From Acrocarpospora corrugata (GTDB lineage: Bacteria > Actinomycetota > Actinomycetes > Streptosporangiales > Streptosporangiaceae): 64,000 nucleotides of DNA. The DNA is taken from positions 186,001 to 250,000 of the forward strand of contig NZ_BLAD01000041.1 in the NCBI RefSeq assembly GCF_009687845.1. The letters are read 5' to 3'. A model generated the notes under the pieces. The model saw nothing but the letters and a program-made list of their open reading frames with translations. It searched no databases and had not been told where the DNA came from. Positions 28,159-37,828 of this stretch are shown in pieces (positions within the stretch are counted from its first letter, which is position 1; the number at the start of each line of letters is the position of its first letter). Made by a program: the position numbers and the translations under genes.

Positions 28159-28983
28159 TCAGCCGTCGCCGTAGCGCGCCGGCAGGACGCTGGCCGCGGC
28201 CTGGTAGATCGAGTCGATCTCGTCCGTGGTCAGGGACTTCTCCCGTTTGGTGATCCACTTGCGGACCAGGCCGCCGGAGAAGACGTCCACGTCCCGGATG
28301 TTGAGGATCCGCCACGGGATGGCCGGGCCGTAGATCGCCAGGGACGGCACGACCGTGACCTCGCGGCCGAGTGCCTGGGTGATCAGGTCGCTGGCCTGAT
28401 TCGCCTCCCAGCGCGCCTCGTCCAGCCGGGGTTTCTGGTTGAAGGGGCCGTGGAACAGCTTGCGGTGCGACTGCACGCGCACGGGCAGCCGTCTGTCCCA
28501 CTTCTCGGAGTCGACCGCGTACACCCCCGTCGGCCCGACGACCAGATGGTCGATCTGGGCGTCGCTGTTGGGGATGGCGCGGGCGTGCAGAGTCTTGTAG
28601 CCGCCACGTTCCAACTTCTTGAGCTGGCCCTCGGTCCGCCGCTCGGCCACCGAAGGACGCCGCCAGGCGGGGACCGACGACTGGGTCCTGGCCCGATAGA
28701 CGGTGTCCGCGATGGCCGCGAGAATCGCGGCGGTGAGGCCGACGCGCCAGCTCATCAGCAGCACGCCGAAGACGACTCCGGCCGCTACAGCGATCAGGGC
28801 ACGGCGCCTCAGATGCTGGTATTTGGGCTGGTTGAGCATGCTCTGCAGGGATGCGCGCTCTACGGGCGCATACGTCGACGCGGGCTCTTCGGGTCGCGTC
28901 GAGGCTCGTTCACGATCGCTCACCCAGATCGGTGACGTATCGTGACCCTCATCGGGCGCTAGACCGGTATCCACGTCACTCAC
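28159..28983 (-). CDS. NERD-domain membrane-anchored protein
   Basis: About 274 residues. An acidic N-terminus is followed by a helix-pair transmembrane region ('ALIAVAAGVVFGVLLMSWRVGLTAAILAAIADTVY') and a NERD nuclease-related domain ('EGQLKKLERGGYKTLHARAIP', 'QIDHLVVGPTGVYAVDSEKW'). The D-G-V/DSEK arrangement matches the NERD core, suggesting DNA processing. GTG 28983 is chosen because it leaves a normal gap to the divergent amidase; ATG 29058 would add 25 residues. Neither has a clear ribosome site, so the start is uncertain. Confidence 0.8.
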   Translation of the reverse strand: MSDVDTGLAPDEGHDTSPIWVSDRERASTRPEEPASTYAPVERASLQSMLNQPKYQHLRRRALIAVAAGVVFGVLLMSWRVGLTAAILAAIADTVYRARTQSSVPAWRRPSVAERRTEGQLKKLERGGYKTLHARAIPNSDAQIDHLVVGPTGVYAVDSEKWDRRLPVRVQSHRKLFHGPFNQKPRLDEARWEANQASDLITQALGREVTVVPSLAIYGPAIPWRILNIRDVDVFSGGLVRKWITKREKSLTTDEIDSIYQAAASVLPARYGDG

Positions 28984-29118
28984 GGTAGTTGAGCCGCCAA
29001 CAGGTTGCCTAGTGTTGCCTGGTTCATACTTTTGTGGCCCGCTTCTGCCGATTCGCATGGGCCATTTGTGGGAACCATCTCTAGATATCTCCGCGCCCGC
29101 CGCTTACCGTTCAGTAGC

Positions 29119-30534
29119 GTGACCAGCATTCATGACCTTACCGCGTTGGCGTTGGCGGCGGCCGTACGAAACCGTGAACTGTCCCCGGTGGAGATCACTG
29201 AGCATTATCTGGACCGTATCGACCGGCATGGCGAGGCGGTCGGGGCCTATGTCACCGTGGTCGGTGAGAGGGCACTTGACCAGGCACGACAGCTGGAGAA
29301 GCAGGATCCGGCGAAGCGTCCGCTGTTCGGCGTGCCGATTCCGATCAAGGATCTCAATCTGGTGAAGGATGTGCCGATCCACTTCGGTTCTGCCACGTAC
29401 GACGGGTTCGTTGCGCCGGTCGACGACAGCGTGGTGGAACGCCTGCGGGACGCCGGCACGATCATGCTGGGTAAGACCAGTACGCCAGAGTTTGGTTTGC
29501 CGTGTTACACCGAGACCTCGATCGGCCCGCCGGCCCGCACCCCATGGGATGTGACCAGGTCGGCGGGTGGTTCCAGCGGGGGTGCCGCGGCGGCCGTGGC
29601 TGCCGGGCTCGCGCCCGCCGCGCACGGCAGTGACGGAGCGGGGTCGATCCGCATCCCGGCCTCCATGTGCGGTCTGTACGGCATCAAGCCCAGCCGGGGC
29701 CGCATCTCGTTCGCCCCGATCGTCCCGGATCTGGCGGGCCTGTCGACGAACGGCCCGATCGCCCGGGACGTCGCGGACGCCGCCGCGCTGCTGGACGTGA
29801 TGGCCCACAACAACCCGGGCGATCTCTACTACGCGCCCCCGCCCGTGCTGGGCTCGTTCACCGCCTACGTCGGCCGCGACCCCGGCCGCCTCCGCATCGC
29901 CCGCTACATCGACCCGGTCGTCCAGGACGCCGAGGTGCACCCGGAGGTCCGCGCCGCCTACGAGAGCGCGTCCGCCGTCCTGGCGGGCCTCGGGCACGAC
30001 GTGGTCGACATCCCGTCGCCGTTCGGCCCGGACATGGTGCCCGAGTTCGAGCGCATGTGGTTCGCCTTCGCCTGCATGCACCCGGTCGCAGAGCAACTGG
30101 AATCCCAGCTGCGCCCGCTGACCGCCTGGCTGCGTGAGCGCGGCTTCGCCACGCCCGCCCCCGACTTCCTGAAGGCCCAGTCGGCGCTCCAGCTCGCCAC
30201 CCGCTTCGCGCTGCTGGTCACCGACGAGTACGACGCCGTCCTCACCCCCACCGTCACCCAGCCCCCGCCCCCGGTCGGCTGGTTCGAGGACGTCGACGAC
30301 CCCAAGGAGACTTTCGAGCGAATGAAGGCTTTCGCTCCTTTTGCCGCCACGAGCAATGTCAGCGGCCAACCGGCCGTGAATTTGCCGCTCTATTGGACTC
30401 CCGAGGGCCTGCCCATTGGCGTCATGCTTTCCGGCCGGTACGGCGACGAGGGCACTCTGATCTCGCTGTCGTCCCAGGTGGAAGCCGCTGTGGGCGGATT
30501 CTGGGGGGACCGCAGGCCGCAGATCTGGGACTAG
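29119..30534 (+). CDS. Amidase (amidase-signature family)
   Basis: A 471-residue enzyme. The Ser-cisSer-Lys triad is visible: Lys in 'VPIPIKDLN', cis-Ser in 'RSAGGSSGGAAAAVAAG' and nucleophile Ser in 'GSDGAGSIRIPASMCGLYG'. It would hydrolyse an aliphatic, aryl or peptide-like amide. It is not the GatA subunit: no gatB or gatC adjoins it, and the C-terminal part ('VTQPPPPVGWFEDVDDPKETF') is that of catabolic amidases. GTG 29119 is chosen where homology begins; the frame opens earlier. Confidence 0.9.
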   Translation: MTSIHDLTALALAAAVRNRELSPVEITEHYLDRIDRHGEAVGAYVTVVGERALDQARQLEKQDPAKRPLFGVPIPIKDLNLVKDVPIHFGSATYDGFVAPVDDSVVERLRDAGTIMLGKTSTPEFGLPCYTETSIGPPARTPWDVTRSAGGSSGGAAAAVAAGLAPAAHGSDGAGSIRIPASMCGLYGIKPSRGRISFAPIVPDLAGLSTNGPIARDVADAAALLDVMAHNNPGDLYYAPPPVLGSFTAYVGRDPGRLRIARYIDPVVQDAEVHPEVRAAYESASAVLAGLGHDVVDIPSPFGPDMVPEFERMWFAFACMHPVAEQLESQLRPLTAWLRERGFATPAPDFLKAQSALQLATRFALLVTDEYDAVLTPTVTQPPPPVGWFEDVDDPKETFERMKAFAPFAATSNVSGQPAVNLPLYWTPEGLPIGVMLSGRYGDEGTLISLSSQVEAAVGGFWGDRRPQIWD

Positions 30535-30566
30535 GAAATATGTGAAATCGGGCGTAACGTCGATAT

Positions 30567-30851
30567 ATGGACAGTGCGCTCGAGATTCTTGCGTTTCTTG
30601 TCATAACGTCCGGCTCGATATTCGTGGTGGTCGGGCTGCTGGTGCTCGTCTTCTCCGGGCGGAAGCACCGCAAGAAAGACGGCGTCGTCTGGATCGGCGG
30701 CCCGTACGAAACCGAGCACGGGGCCGGCCAGACCACCCGGGTGCTGACCGGAGTGGTGCCGCGCGGCGAGCCACCGGACGTGGACTGGCCCGCGATGGCC
30801 GCGACCACCGAACCCGGCCGCCACATCGGCGGCGCGTCGGCGGGGTGGTGA
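30567..30851 (+). CDS. Small single-pass membrane protein
   Basis: A 94-residue protein with one N-terminal transmembrane helix ('ILAFLVITSGSIFVVVGLLVLVF'), a basic stop-transfer stretch 'GRKHRKKD', and a soluble tail of about 55 residues. No named family is recognised. It overlaps the next gene by a GTGA junction, so the two are coupled. Confidence 0.65.
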   Translation: MDSALEILAFLVITSGSIFVVVGLLVLVFSGRKHRKKDGVVWIGGPYETEHGAGQTTRVLTGVVPRGEPPDVDWPAMAATTEPGRHIGGASAGW

Positions 30852-31213
30852 TCGCAATGCCCGCGCTGAACACACTGCAAGCAGTCGACATCCGCACGGT
30901 GGTGCGAAAGGCGAACGAGAGGACCGGTCTCCACTTCGCCGTGTACACCGGACCCGCCCAGGGACCGCGGCGGCACTTCGCCGAAAGCCTGCACGCCGCC
31001 CTCGGCGACGAGATGGCGCCCTACTCGGTGCTGATCATGGTGGACACCGCCGGGCGCGGCCTGGAGATCGTCACCGGCGAGGAAGCGCGGCGGCGGCTGT
31101 CCGACGGCGACTGCCGCCTGGTGGCCATGTCCATGGCGACCCGGTTCAGCGTCGGCGACCTGATGGGCGGCCTGGCCGGCGGGATCGCCGCCCTGGGCGA
31201 ACGAGCCCGCTAG
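30848..31213 (+). CDS. TPM-like/DUF5130-type small protein
   Basis: About 121 residues from GTG 30848 (GTGA overlap); ATG 30857 would give 118. The fold pattern 'VVRKANERTGLHFAVYTGP', 'LIMVDTAGRGLEIVTGEEARRRLSD' resembles the TPM/YgcG-type domain found in DUF5130 proteins of actinobacteria. The function is unknown; membrane-associated stress roles are suspected for the superfamily. Coupling to a single-pass membrane protein suggests a complex at the membrane. The stop overlaps the convergent gene by 4 bp. Confidence 0.6.
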   Translation: MIAMPALNTLQAVDIRTVVRKANERTGLHFAVYTGPAQGPRRHFAESLHAALGDEMAPYSVLIMVDTAGRGLEIVTGEEARRRLSDGDCRLVAMSMATRFSVGDLMGGLAGGIAALGERAR

Positions 31214-32181
31214 GCCCGTAGTAGCGAGATCACGTGCTCGGACACGTCGGCCAGCAGCCGGGCCGGGCGCAGGTCCGTGCCCGCGACGGCCGAGAACAGG
31301 CTGGGCAGCCCCGCCAGCGGGAAGCCGTCCCTGCGCATGACCTGGTGGCCGACGCCGTTCTTGTCCAGCGCGGTCCTGCTGCGCTGCCAGGCGTCCAGGA
31401 CCTCCTCGGGGGAGGGCACGCCGAAGCCGTGGCCGACCGGGGCCGCGTGGCGGAGCCGTACCAGCGGGGTTTCCGCGAAGGTGAGGGCGACCCGGCAGCG
31501 CGTGGCGAGGTTCTCGCGGTCGGGGACCCAGTCGATGGCCGGGCACGGGTTGCGGCATTTGGCCACACAGGTGGCGAGCGCCCCGGCGACCTGGCTGTGC
31601 TGCCGGTCGAAGTAGGCGCGCCAGCCTTCGCCCGGCTCGCCCGCCACCCGCAGGGTGCGCTCGGTGGCCGACTGCTCGGAGCGGGTGTGGTCGCAGTCGC
31701 GGTCGCCGATCGCCCCGAACCTGCTGCCGGGAGCCCGCAGTCCTTCGGGCCAGCGGGCCGGATCGCCGGAATGGCCGAGCGCCGTCTCATACGCCAGCAG
31801 CGGCAGGTATTCGGCGGAGATGTGCAGCGCGGCCATCATCGCGCTCAGCTCCCGCTGGTCCCAGCGGACCCGGATCACCTCAAGCAGCAGCGAATACGCC
31901 GGGCGGAGCGAGTCGAGCGCGCCGCGCGGCTGCTCCTTGGGCGTCTGCGGCATGTGGCAGGCCCGCGCCCGGCGCCGGAGGTCGGCGGGGATCGTCGGCA
32001 CGTCCAGCTCGCTGGCGAAGTCCTCCGCGTCCAGGGTCAGCAGCCGCTGCCCGAACTCGCACACCGCCGAAACCTGGGCGGCTTTGACCGGATTCGCCAG
32101 GACGGCGGGGGCCAACGCCCCCACGTCCCCGAATGAATACCGGCGGGCGAGCGCGATCAGCAGATCCTGGGCCGACTCCAT
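31210..32181 (-). CDS. Hypothetical protein, 323 residues
   Basis: A mostly helical soluble protein beginning 'MESAQDLLIALARRYSFGDV'. Several Cys residues cluster in 'CVAKCRNPCPAIDW' near residue 205, which could bind metal. A region of roughly 30 residues with 'RDCDHTRSEQSATERTLRV' looks surface exposed. There is no transmembrane segment or signal peptide. I do not recognise the family. It ends head-to-tail with the convergent DUF5130-like gene (4-bp overlap) and starts about 75 bp from the end of pepN on the same strand. Confidence 0.65.
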   Translation of the reverse strand: MESAQDLLIALARRYSFGDVGALAPAVLANPVKAAQVSAVCEFGQRLLTLDAEDFASELDVPTIPADLRRRARACHMPQTPKEQPRGALDSLRPAYSLLLEVIRVRWDQRELSAMMAALHISAEYLPLLAYETALGHSGDPARWPEGLRAPGSRFGAIGDRDCDHTRSEQSATERTLRVAGEPGEGWRAYFDRQHSQVAGALATCVAKCRNPCPAIDWVPDRENLATRCRVALTFAETPLVRLRHAAPVGHGFGVPSPEEVLDAWQRSRTALDKNGVGHQVMRRDGFPLAGLPSLFSAVAGTDLRPARLLADVSEHVISLLRA

Positions 32182-32254
32182 CGGATCACTTTCTCATGAG
32201 CCCGGCCTGACCTCCCCTTTGGGCGGCGGGTCCGGCCGGGCTCAGAAAGATGGG

Positions 32255-34813
32255 TCAGGCGTCCTTGGCCTGGGCCCGCAGCGCCCGGCCGACGCCGTCC
32301 GCGCCCTCCAGCAGCAGCCGGCGCAGCGCGTGCGGCGGCTGCGAGGCCGAGACCAGCTCATCGGTGCGGTCGATGGTGTCCTGCTTGATCAGCAGCATCG
32401 GGTAGCAGCCCATCGCGAAGGTCTGCGCCATGTCGGAGGTCCACGACTTCCAGATCTGGCCGACCTCCTCGAAGTAGGCCGCGCCGTAGGGCTCCAGCAG
32501 GTCCACATGGTGCGGGTCCATGAAGCCGCCGACGGTCGAGCGCAGCAGCGCGCCGCTCAGCGAACCGCCGGTGATGGCCGCCCACGCCTCCGCCTTGGCG
32601 GCCGCGGTCGGGATCGCCGCGCGGGCGGCCGAGGCCGCGCGCTCGCCGGTCGCGGTCGCGTCCCTGACCAGTTCCGCGTCGATGTCGGCCGCGCCCAGGA
32701 CGCCGCCGGAGACCAGCGCGTGGGTCAGCGTCCAGCGCAGGTCGGTGTCGACGGTCAGGCCTTCGGGCACCGCGGTCCCCGACAGGATGCCGGTCAGGAT
32801 CGCCAGGTCCTCGGCCGAGGTGGCGGCGGCGGCGAAGGCGTTGACGTAGGCCAGCTGGTGGTCGGAGCCGGGCTCGGCGCCGTGCAGCAGGTCGCGCAGG
32901 GTGCTGGCCAGCCGGCTCATGCCGGTGGCCCGCCACTCGGGCGCCGCGTACTGCTGGACCGCCAGGCGGGCCTGGCGCAGCACGGTCTGCAGCACGGTGA
33001 TGTCGCCGACCGCGTTGATGCCCGAGGTCACCAGGCGCACGTAGTCGCGGGTGGCCATCTCGCCGTCGCGGGTCATGTCCCACGCCGCCGACCAGCACAG
33101 CGCCCGCGGCAGCGACTCGGTGAAGGCCACGATGCCGCCGCTCACCAGGGTGTTCAGCGAGCCCTCGTCGAGCCGGATCTTGGCGTAGGTCAGGTCGTCG
33201 TCGTTGACCAGGACCAGGTCTGGGCGGGCCTCGCCGATCAGCTCGGGCACGGGGGTGCGGGCGCCGACCACGTCCAGCTCGATCCGCTTGACCCGGACCA
33301 GCCGGCCTTCGTCCATCGAGTACAGGCCGATCGCGACGCGGTGCGAGCGCAGCGTCGGGTAGGCGGCCGGGGCCTCCTGGAGCACGTCGAAGCTGGTGAA
33401 CCTGCCGGTCGCGTCCAGCTCGAAGGACGGGCGGAGCGTGTTCACCCAGGCGGTCTCCAGCCACTCCTTCGACCAGGACGACAGGTCTCGGCCTGAGGTG
33501 CGCTCCAGCGCGCCGAGCAGGTCCTTCAGCTCGGTGTTGCCCCAGGCGTGCTCGTTGAAGTAGTCGCGCACGCCGGCCAGGAAGTTGTCCAGGCCCACGT
33601 AGGCGACCAGCTGCTTGAGCACGCTGGCGCCCTTGGCGTAGGTGATGCCGTCGAAGTTGACCTCGACCGCCTGCATGTCCGGAATATCGGCCGAGATCGG
33701 GTGGGTGGACGGCAGCTGGTCCTGCCGGTACGCCCACGCCTTCTCCACGTTGGCGAACGTGGTCCAGGCGCCCTGCCCCCAGCGGGTGGCCTCGGCCTGG
33801 CAGAGCACCGACATGTAGGTGGCGAACGACTCGTTCAGCCACAGGTCGTCCCACCAGCGCATGGTGACCAGGTCGCCGAACCACATGTGCGCCATCTCGT
33901 GCAGCAGCGTCTCGGCGCGGCGCTCGATGATCGCGTCGGTGACCCTGGACCGGAAGACGTAGTCCTCCAGGAACGTCACGGCGCCCGCGTTCTCCATCGC
34001 GCCCGCGTTGAACTCCGGCACGAAGAGCTGGTCATACTTCCCGAACGGGTAGCGCAGCCCGAACACCCGGTGGAAGAAGTCGAAGCCCTGCTTGGTGACC
34101 TCGAACAGGTTGTCCGCGTCCAGGTGCTCGGCCAGCGACTGCCGGACGAACAGGCCCAGCGGGATGCCGTCGTGCTCGTCCCGGACCACCGCGTAAGGCC
34201 CCGCCACCAGTGCGGTGATATACGTGGACATGACCGGAGTCGCGGGGAAATGCCACCGTTTGGCGGCTTGGAGCGTGCCATGGCGCCCCTCGTGTGCCGG
34301 CAGTTCGTCCGAGGCGTCCGGAGCCGCGTTGGAGATGACCTCCCAGTCGCCCGGCGCGATCACGGTCAGCTCGAAGGTGGCCTTGAGGTCCGGCTGGTCG
34401 AAGCACGCGTACATCCGGTGCGCGTCCGCGGTCTCGAACTGGCTGTGCAGATAGACCTTCTGGTCCACCGGGTCGACGAACCGGTGCAGCCCCTCGCCGG
34501 TGCGCATGTAGGACGCGTCGGCGTCGACCCGCAGCTCGTTGTGCTCGGCCAGACCGGGCAGCGGGAACCGGCCGCGCTCCGCGTCGTAACCGCTCACGTC
34601 CAGCTCGGCGCCGTTGAGCACGACCGAGCGCAGATGCGCGCCGTGCAGGTCGATGAAGGTGTCCGCCCCCGGCTGGGCACAGGTGAAGTGGGCGGTCGTG
34701 ACGCTCTCGAACCGCTCCTCGCCCTCAGTCAGGTCGAGTTCCACCGCATACGACTGGACGGTCAGCAGCCGGGCGCGCTCCCGGGCTTCGTCACGGGTCA
34801 GATTGCCTGCCAC
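32255..34813 (-). CDS. pepN: Aminopeptidase N (M1 family)
   Basis: An 852-residue zinc metallopeptidase. The substrate-binding motif 'GAMEN' and the zinc motif 'HEMAHMWFGDLVTMRWWDDLWLNES' (HExxH plus the distal Glu) are intact. The C-terminal ERAP1-like helical domain follows ('ESLPRALCWSAAWDM' and on). It removes N-terminal residues from peptides and matches the actinobacterial PepN subtype in length. There is no signal peptide; it is cytoplasmic. It lies 73 bp upstream of the 323-residue hypothetical gene on the same strand. Confidence 0.96.
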   Translation of the reverse strand: MAGNLTRDEARERARLLTVQSYAVELDLTEGEERFESVTTAHFTCAQPGADTFIDLHGAHLRSVVLNGAELDVSGYDAERGRFPLPGLAEHNELRVDADASYMRTGEGLHRFVDPVDQKVYLHSQFETADAHRMYACFDQPDLKATFELTVIAPGDWEVISNAAPDASDELPAHEGRHGTLQAAKRWHFPATPVMSTYITALVAGPYAVVRDEHDGIPLGLFVRQSLAEHLDADNLFEVTKQGFDFFHRVFGLRYPFGKYDQLFVPEFNAGAMENAGAVTFLEDYVFRSRVTDAIIERRAETLLHEMAHMWFGDLVTMRWWDDLWLNESFATYMSVLCQAEATRWGQGAWTTFANVEKAWAYRQDQLPSTHPISADIPDMQAVEVNFDGITYAKGASVLKQLVAYVGLDNFLAGVRDYFNEHAWGNTELKDLLGALERTSGRDLSSWSKEWLETAWVNTLRPSFELDATGRFTSFDVLQEAPAAYPTLRSHRVAIGLYSMDEGRLVRVKRIELDVVGARTPVPELIGEARPDLVLVNDDDLTYAKIRLDEGSLNTLVSGGIVAFTESLPRALCWSAAWDMTRDGEMATRDYVRLVTSGINAVGDITVLQTVLRQARLAVQQYAAPEWRATGMSRLASTLRDLLHGAEPGSDHQLAYVNAFAAAATSAEDLAILTGILSGTAVPEGLTVDTDLRWTLTHALVSGGVLGAADIDAELVRDATATGERAASAARAAIPTAAAKAEAWAAITGGSLSGALLRSTVGGFMDPHHVDLLEPYGAAYFEEVGQIWKSWTSDMAQTFAMGCYPMLLIKQDTIDRTDELVSASQPPHALRRLLLEGADGVGRALRAQAKDA

Positions 34814-35391
34814 ATCCGCTCCTCATCCACACGACCCCGCAGCTCCGTCGCCCAGGGGATGCCTGAATCCTGCCACGACGCTCTGACAAAGCCGCAATCA
34901 AGATTTGCCCTACCTGTAATAGGGAGAACTCTGACTTCGGTTGTCGATCGATGAAACCCTAATCCAGTTGAGAGCCTTAACAAATGTCAGACGCGCAGTT
35001 GGTGCATTTCTGGTTCGACCCGATCTGTCCGGGGGGCCGGAAGCCTAGGGGATCGGGTACCAGAAGTTCGACATACGAACTGATGTTCGGGGGAGAGGTG
35101 TCTACCTGAGTAGTACAGGGCTAACTCTCGGAATTGAATCGTTCTCGTCTGGATATTGCCGGAGCTACACCGATCTTGGAAGACTTCGTTTTTCCGCGCG
35201 GCGGGGCCTTAACCTGAGCGAAGACACAGTCAACTGAAGAAGTGAAGATCGTGTGCCGGCCTCTGCGCGGGACCGCACGCGACCGGCCGGGAGCTCCAAT
35301 CGGACAGCCGTCCAATTGGTGATGGGCTATGCCAATCTCTTACCGGTTTGTGTGCTCGCCATCGGACAGTCCCCGCGCAAGGATGAGGTAC
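34814..35391. other. 578-bp gene-free region with hairpins and a CGAAC-N4-GTTCG site
   Basis: No convincing gene is seen on either strand. The base composition is less GC-rich than its surroundings. It contains an 8-bp perfect stem at 35018-35025/35051-35058 enclosing a CCGG/CCGG arm, an inverted repeat AGTTCG-ACATA-CGAACT at 35065-35081, and an overlapping dyad at 35076-35089. It separates divergent pepN and the aldehyde dehydrogenase gene, and is much longer than a normal promoter region. Confidence 0.5.
35076..35089. promoter_or_regulatory. Candidate LexA-like (CGAAC-N4-GTTCG) operator
   Basis: CGAAC at 35076-35080, TGAT, GTTCG at 35085-35089. This equals the core spacing of Gram-positive LexA boxes, but the flanking and central bases are not ideal and no damage-inducible gene follows directly. 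It overlaps a second inverted repeat (35065-35081). Confidence 0.3.
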
Positions 35392-36795
35392 ATGCGTCAC
35401 CTATACGTGAACGGCTCCTGGACACCCTCCACCTCGGGTGAGGTGGTCGATGTGATCAATCCCGCTACCGAGGAGGTCATCGACCACGTTCCGGCCGGCA
35501 CGCCGAGTGACGTGGAGTCCGCGGTCAACGCCGCGCACGCCGCTTTCACCTCGTGGTCGAACACCCCGCCCGCCGACCGGGCCAAGCTCCTCGCCGACGC
35601 CGCAGAGCTGCTCAAGGAGCGGGCCGAGCGGATCGCCACCACCATCGCCACCGACATGGGCGCCCCCTTCCCGTTCGCGCTCAAGGTGCAGACGCTGATG
35701 CCCGCCGGGGTGATGAAGTCCTTCGCCGGGATGGCCGAGACGCTGACCGCCGAGAGCCGGGTGGGCAACTCGCTCATCGTGCGCGAACCGGTTGGGGTGG
35801 TCGGCGCCATCACCCCCTGGAACTACCCGCTCCACCAGGCCGTCTGCAAGGTCGCCGCCGCGCTCGCCGCCGGGTGCACGGTGGTGCTCAAGCCCAGCGA
35901 GGTCGCCCCGCTCGCCGCGTACGCGCTGGCCGGCGTGCTGCACGACGCCGGCCTGCCGCCCGGCGTGTTCAACCTGATCAGCGGGTACGGCCCGGTGGTC
36001 GGCGAATCCCTGGTCACCCACCCGCTGGTCGACATGGTCTCCTTCACTGGCTCCACCAGGGCCGGGCGGCGGGTGGCCTCGCTGGCCGCCGAGACCGTCA
36101 AGCGGGTCGCGCTCGAGCTCGGCGGCAAGTCCGCCAACATCATCCTGCCGGACGCCGACCTGGAGAAGGCGGTCGCCTCCGGGGTGTCGCACGCGTTCGT
36201 GAACTCCGGCCAGACCTGCTCGGCGCTGACCCGGATGCTGGTGCACTGGGACCAGTACGACGACGCGGTGGCCCTCGCGGTCGCCGCCGCCCGCACCTTC
36301 ACCGTGGGCGACCCGTTCGCGGAGGACACCCGGCTCGGCCCGCTGGTCTCCGCCGCGCAGCGGGACCGGGTGATCCGCTACATCAACATCGGCCAGGAGG
36401 AGGGCGCCCGGCTGGTCGCCGGGGGCACCGACTATCCGCTGGAGCGGGGGTACTACGTCGAGCCGACCGTCTTCGCCGGGGTCGCGCCCGGGATGGCGAT
36501 CGAGCAGGAGGAGATCTTCGGGCCGGTGCTGTCGATCGTGCCGTTCGGCTCGGTGGACGAGGCCGTGGAGATCGCCAACGGCACGCCGTACGGGCTGGCC
36601 GGGGGAGTCTGGGCCGGCAGTGAGGAGCGCGCGGTGAGTGTGGCGCGGCGGCTGCGGACCGGCCAGGTGGCGGTCAACGGCGGGCGCTTCAACCCGCTCG
36701 CGCCCTTCGGCGGCTACAAGCACTCCGGCGTCGGACGCGAGCTGGGCGAGTCGGGCCTGGAAGAGTTCCTTGAGGTCAAGGCCCTGCAGCTGTAG
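35392..36795 (+). CDS. Aldehyde dehydrogenase (NAD(P)-dependent)
   Basis: A 467-residue ALDH. Cofactor region '[23 protein letters not shown]', the catalytic Glu loop '[13 protein letters not shown]' and the catalytic Cys in '[14 protein letters not shown]' are intact, and the C-terminal '[25 protein letters not shown]' is typical. The substrate aldehyde is not predictable; similarity is to the broad class used for betaine, aliphatic and aromatic aldehydes. ATG 35392 follows GAGG; ATG 35383 is three codons upstream. It is convergent with def, one base between stops. Confidence 0.93.
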   Translation: MRHLYVNGSWTPSTSGEVVDVINPATEEVIDHVPAGTPSDVESAVNAAHAAFTSWSNTPPADRAKLLADAAELLKERAERIATTIATDMGAPFPFALKVQTLMPAGVMKSFAGMAETLTAESRVGNSLIVREPVGVVGAITPWNYPLHQAVCKVAAALAAGCTVVLKPSEVAPLAAYALAGVLHDAGLPPGVFNLISGYGPVVGESLVTHPLVDMVSFTGSTRAGRRVASLAAETVKRVALELGGKSANIILPDADLEKAVASGVSHAFVNSGQTCSALTRMLVHWDQYDDAVALAVAAARTFTVGDPFAEDTRLGPLVSAAQRDRVIRYINIGQEEGARLVAGGTDYPLERGYYVEPTVFAGVAPGMAIEQEEIFGPVLSIVPFGSVDEAVEIANGTPYGLAGGVWAGSEERAVSVARRLRTGQVAVNGGRFNPLAPFGGYKHSGVGRELGESGLEEFLEVKALQL

Positions 36796-36796
36796 C

Positions 36797-37285
36797 TCAG
36801 GGGGCCTGCTGCATGATCTTGCGGGCGGCGTCCTTGGGCAGCCGGTCCACGTAGAGCCGCCCGTCCAGGTGGTCGAACTCGTGCTGGAAGCAGCGGGCCA
36901 GCATGCCGCGCGCGGTGATCGACACCGGCCGGCCGAGCTGGTCCTGACCGCGCACGGTGACGCCCGCCGCGCGGGGCGTGGGCGCGTACAGCGGCTTGCC
37001 GGTCTCCCGTCCGGGCACCGACAGGCAGCCCTCCTCCTCGACCACCTCGGCCGGGTCGTCGACGATGAGCTCGGGGTTCACCACGTGGCCCTTGCGGTTG
37101 CTGATCTCGTAGACGAACAGCCGCCGCGGCACGCCGATCTGCGGCCCGGCCAGGCCCACCCCGTCCGCCAGATACATGGTGGCGAACATCTCGTCGATGA
37201 GCCTGCGCAGGTCCCGGTCGAATTCGGTGACCGGCTCCGCCGGGGTGCGCAGGACCGGGTCGCCAAGATAACGGATCTCGCGCAT
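36797..37285 (-). CDS. def: Peptide deformylase
   Basis: A 162-residue metalloenzyme removing the formyl group from nascent proteins. The three motifs are present: 'GVGLAGPQIG', 'EEGCLSVPG' (Cys ligand) and 'QHEFDHLDG' (HExxH). The ATG follows GGAGAG at normal spacing. It stands alone with no fmt neighbour, as is usual for one of the extra def copies in actinomycetes. The other gene products in this area are unrelated. Confidence 0.96.
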   Translation of the reverse strand: MREIRYLGDPVLRTPAEPVTEFDRDLRRLIDEMFATMYLADGVGLAGPQIGVPRRLFVYEISNRKGHVVNPELIVDDPAEVVEEEGCLSVPGRETGKPLYAPTPRAAGVTVRGQDQLGRPVSITARGMLARCFQHEFDHLDGRLYVDRLPKDAARKIMQQAP

Positions 37286-37360
37286 CGCGCTCTCCAGGAA
37301 CGAGTAAGGGTTCAGCGGGTGGGTTGGCCATTACTCTAGTGGACCTGCGAAACTAGCGGG

Positions 37361-37828
37361 GTGCGCGTTTACATAGGTTCCGACCATGCCGGCTTCGAGC
37401 TGAAGAATCACCTGGTGGCCTGGCTCAAGGAGCAGCACCATGAGGTGGTCGACTGCGGTCCCGCGGGCTTCGACCCCGAGGACGACTACCCGCCGTTCGT
37501 GCTCCGCGCCGCCATGGGTGTGGCCGAGGACCCGGGCAGCCTGGGCGTGGTGATCGGGGGTTCCGGCAACGGCGAGCAGATCGCCGCCAACAAGGTGCCC
37601 GGCATCCGGGCCGCCCTGGCCTGGAACGAGGACACGGCGAAGCTGTCCCGCGAGCACAACGACGCCAACGTGATCAGCGTCGGCGCGCGTATGCACCCGG
37701 CCGAGCAGGCCACCCGGTTCGTGGAGCTGTTTCTGACCACGGAGTTCTCCGGGGCGGAACGGCACGCCCGCCGGATCGCCATGCTCACCGACTACGAGGC
37801 GAGCGGCGAACTACCCCCCCTGCCCTAA
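37361..37828 (+). CDS. rpiB: Ribose-5-phosphate isomerase B
   Basis: A 155-residue RpiB/LacAB-type isomerase interconverting ribose-5-phosphate and ribulose-5-phosphate. 'YIGSDHAGFELK' carries the phosphate-binding Asp/His, and 'GGSGNGEQIAANKVPGIRAALAWN' has the actinobacterial pattern in which the usual active-site Cys is replaced by Ser, as in M. tuberculosis RpiB. 'HNDANVISVGAR' completes the family signature. The start is GTG. It is divergent from def. Confidence 0.95.
   Translation: MRVYIGSDHAGFELKNHLVAWLKEQHHEVVDCGPAGFDPEDDYPPFVLRAAMGVAEDPGSLGVVIGGSGNGEQIAANKVPGIRAALAWNEDTAKLSREHNDANVISVGARMHPAEQATRFVELFLTTEFSGAERHARRIAMLTDYEASGELPPLP

Noticed and set aside
26287-28501. Long open frames on both strands over and upstream of ilvD
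   Set aside because: ilvD is unmistakable in its own frame; the others are shadows of biased codons, rich in Arg, Gly and Pro.
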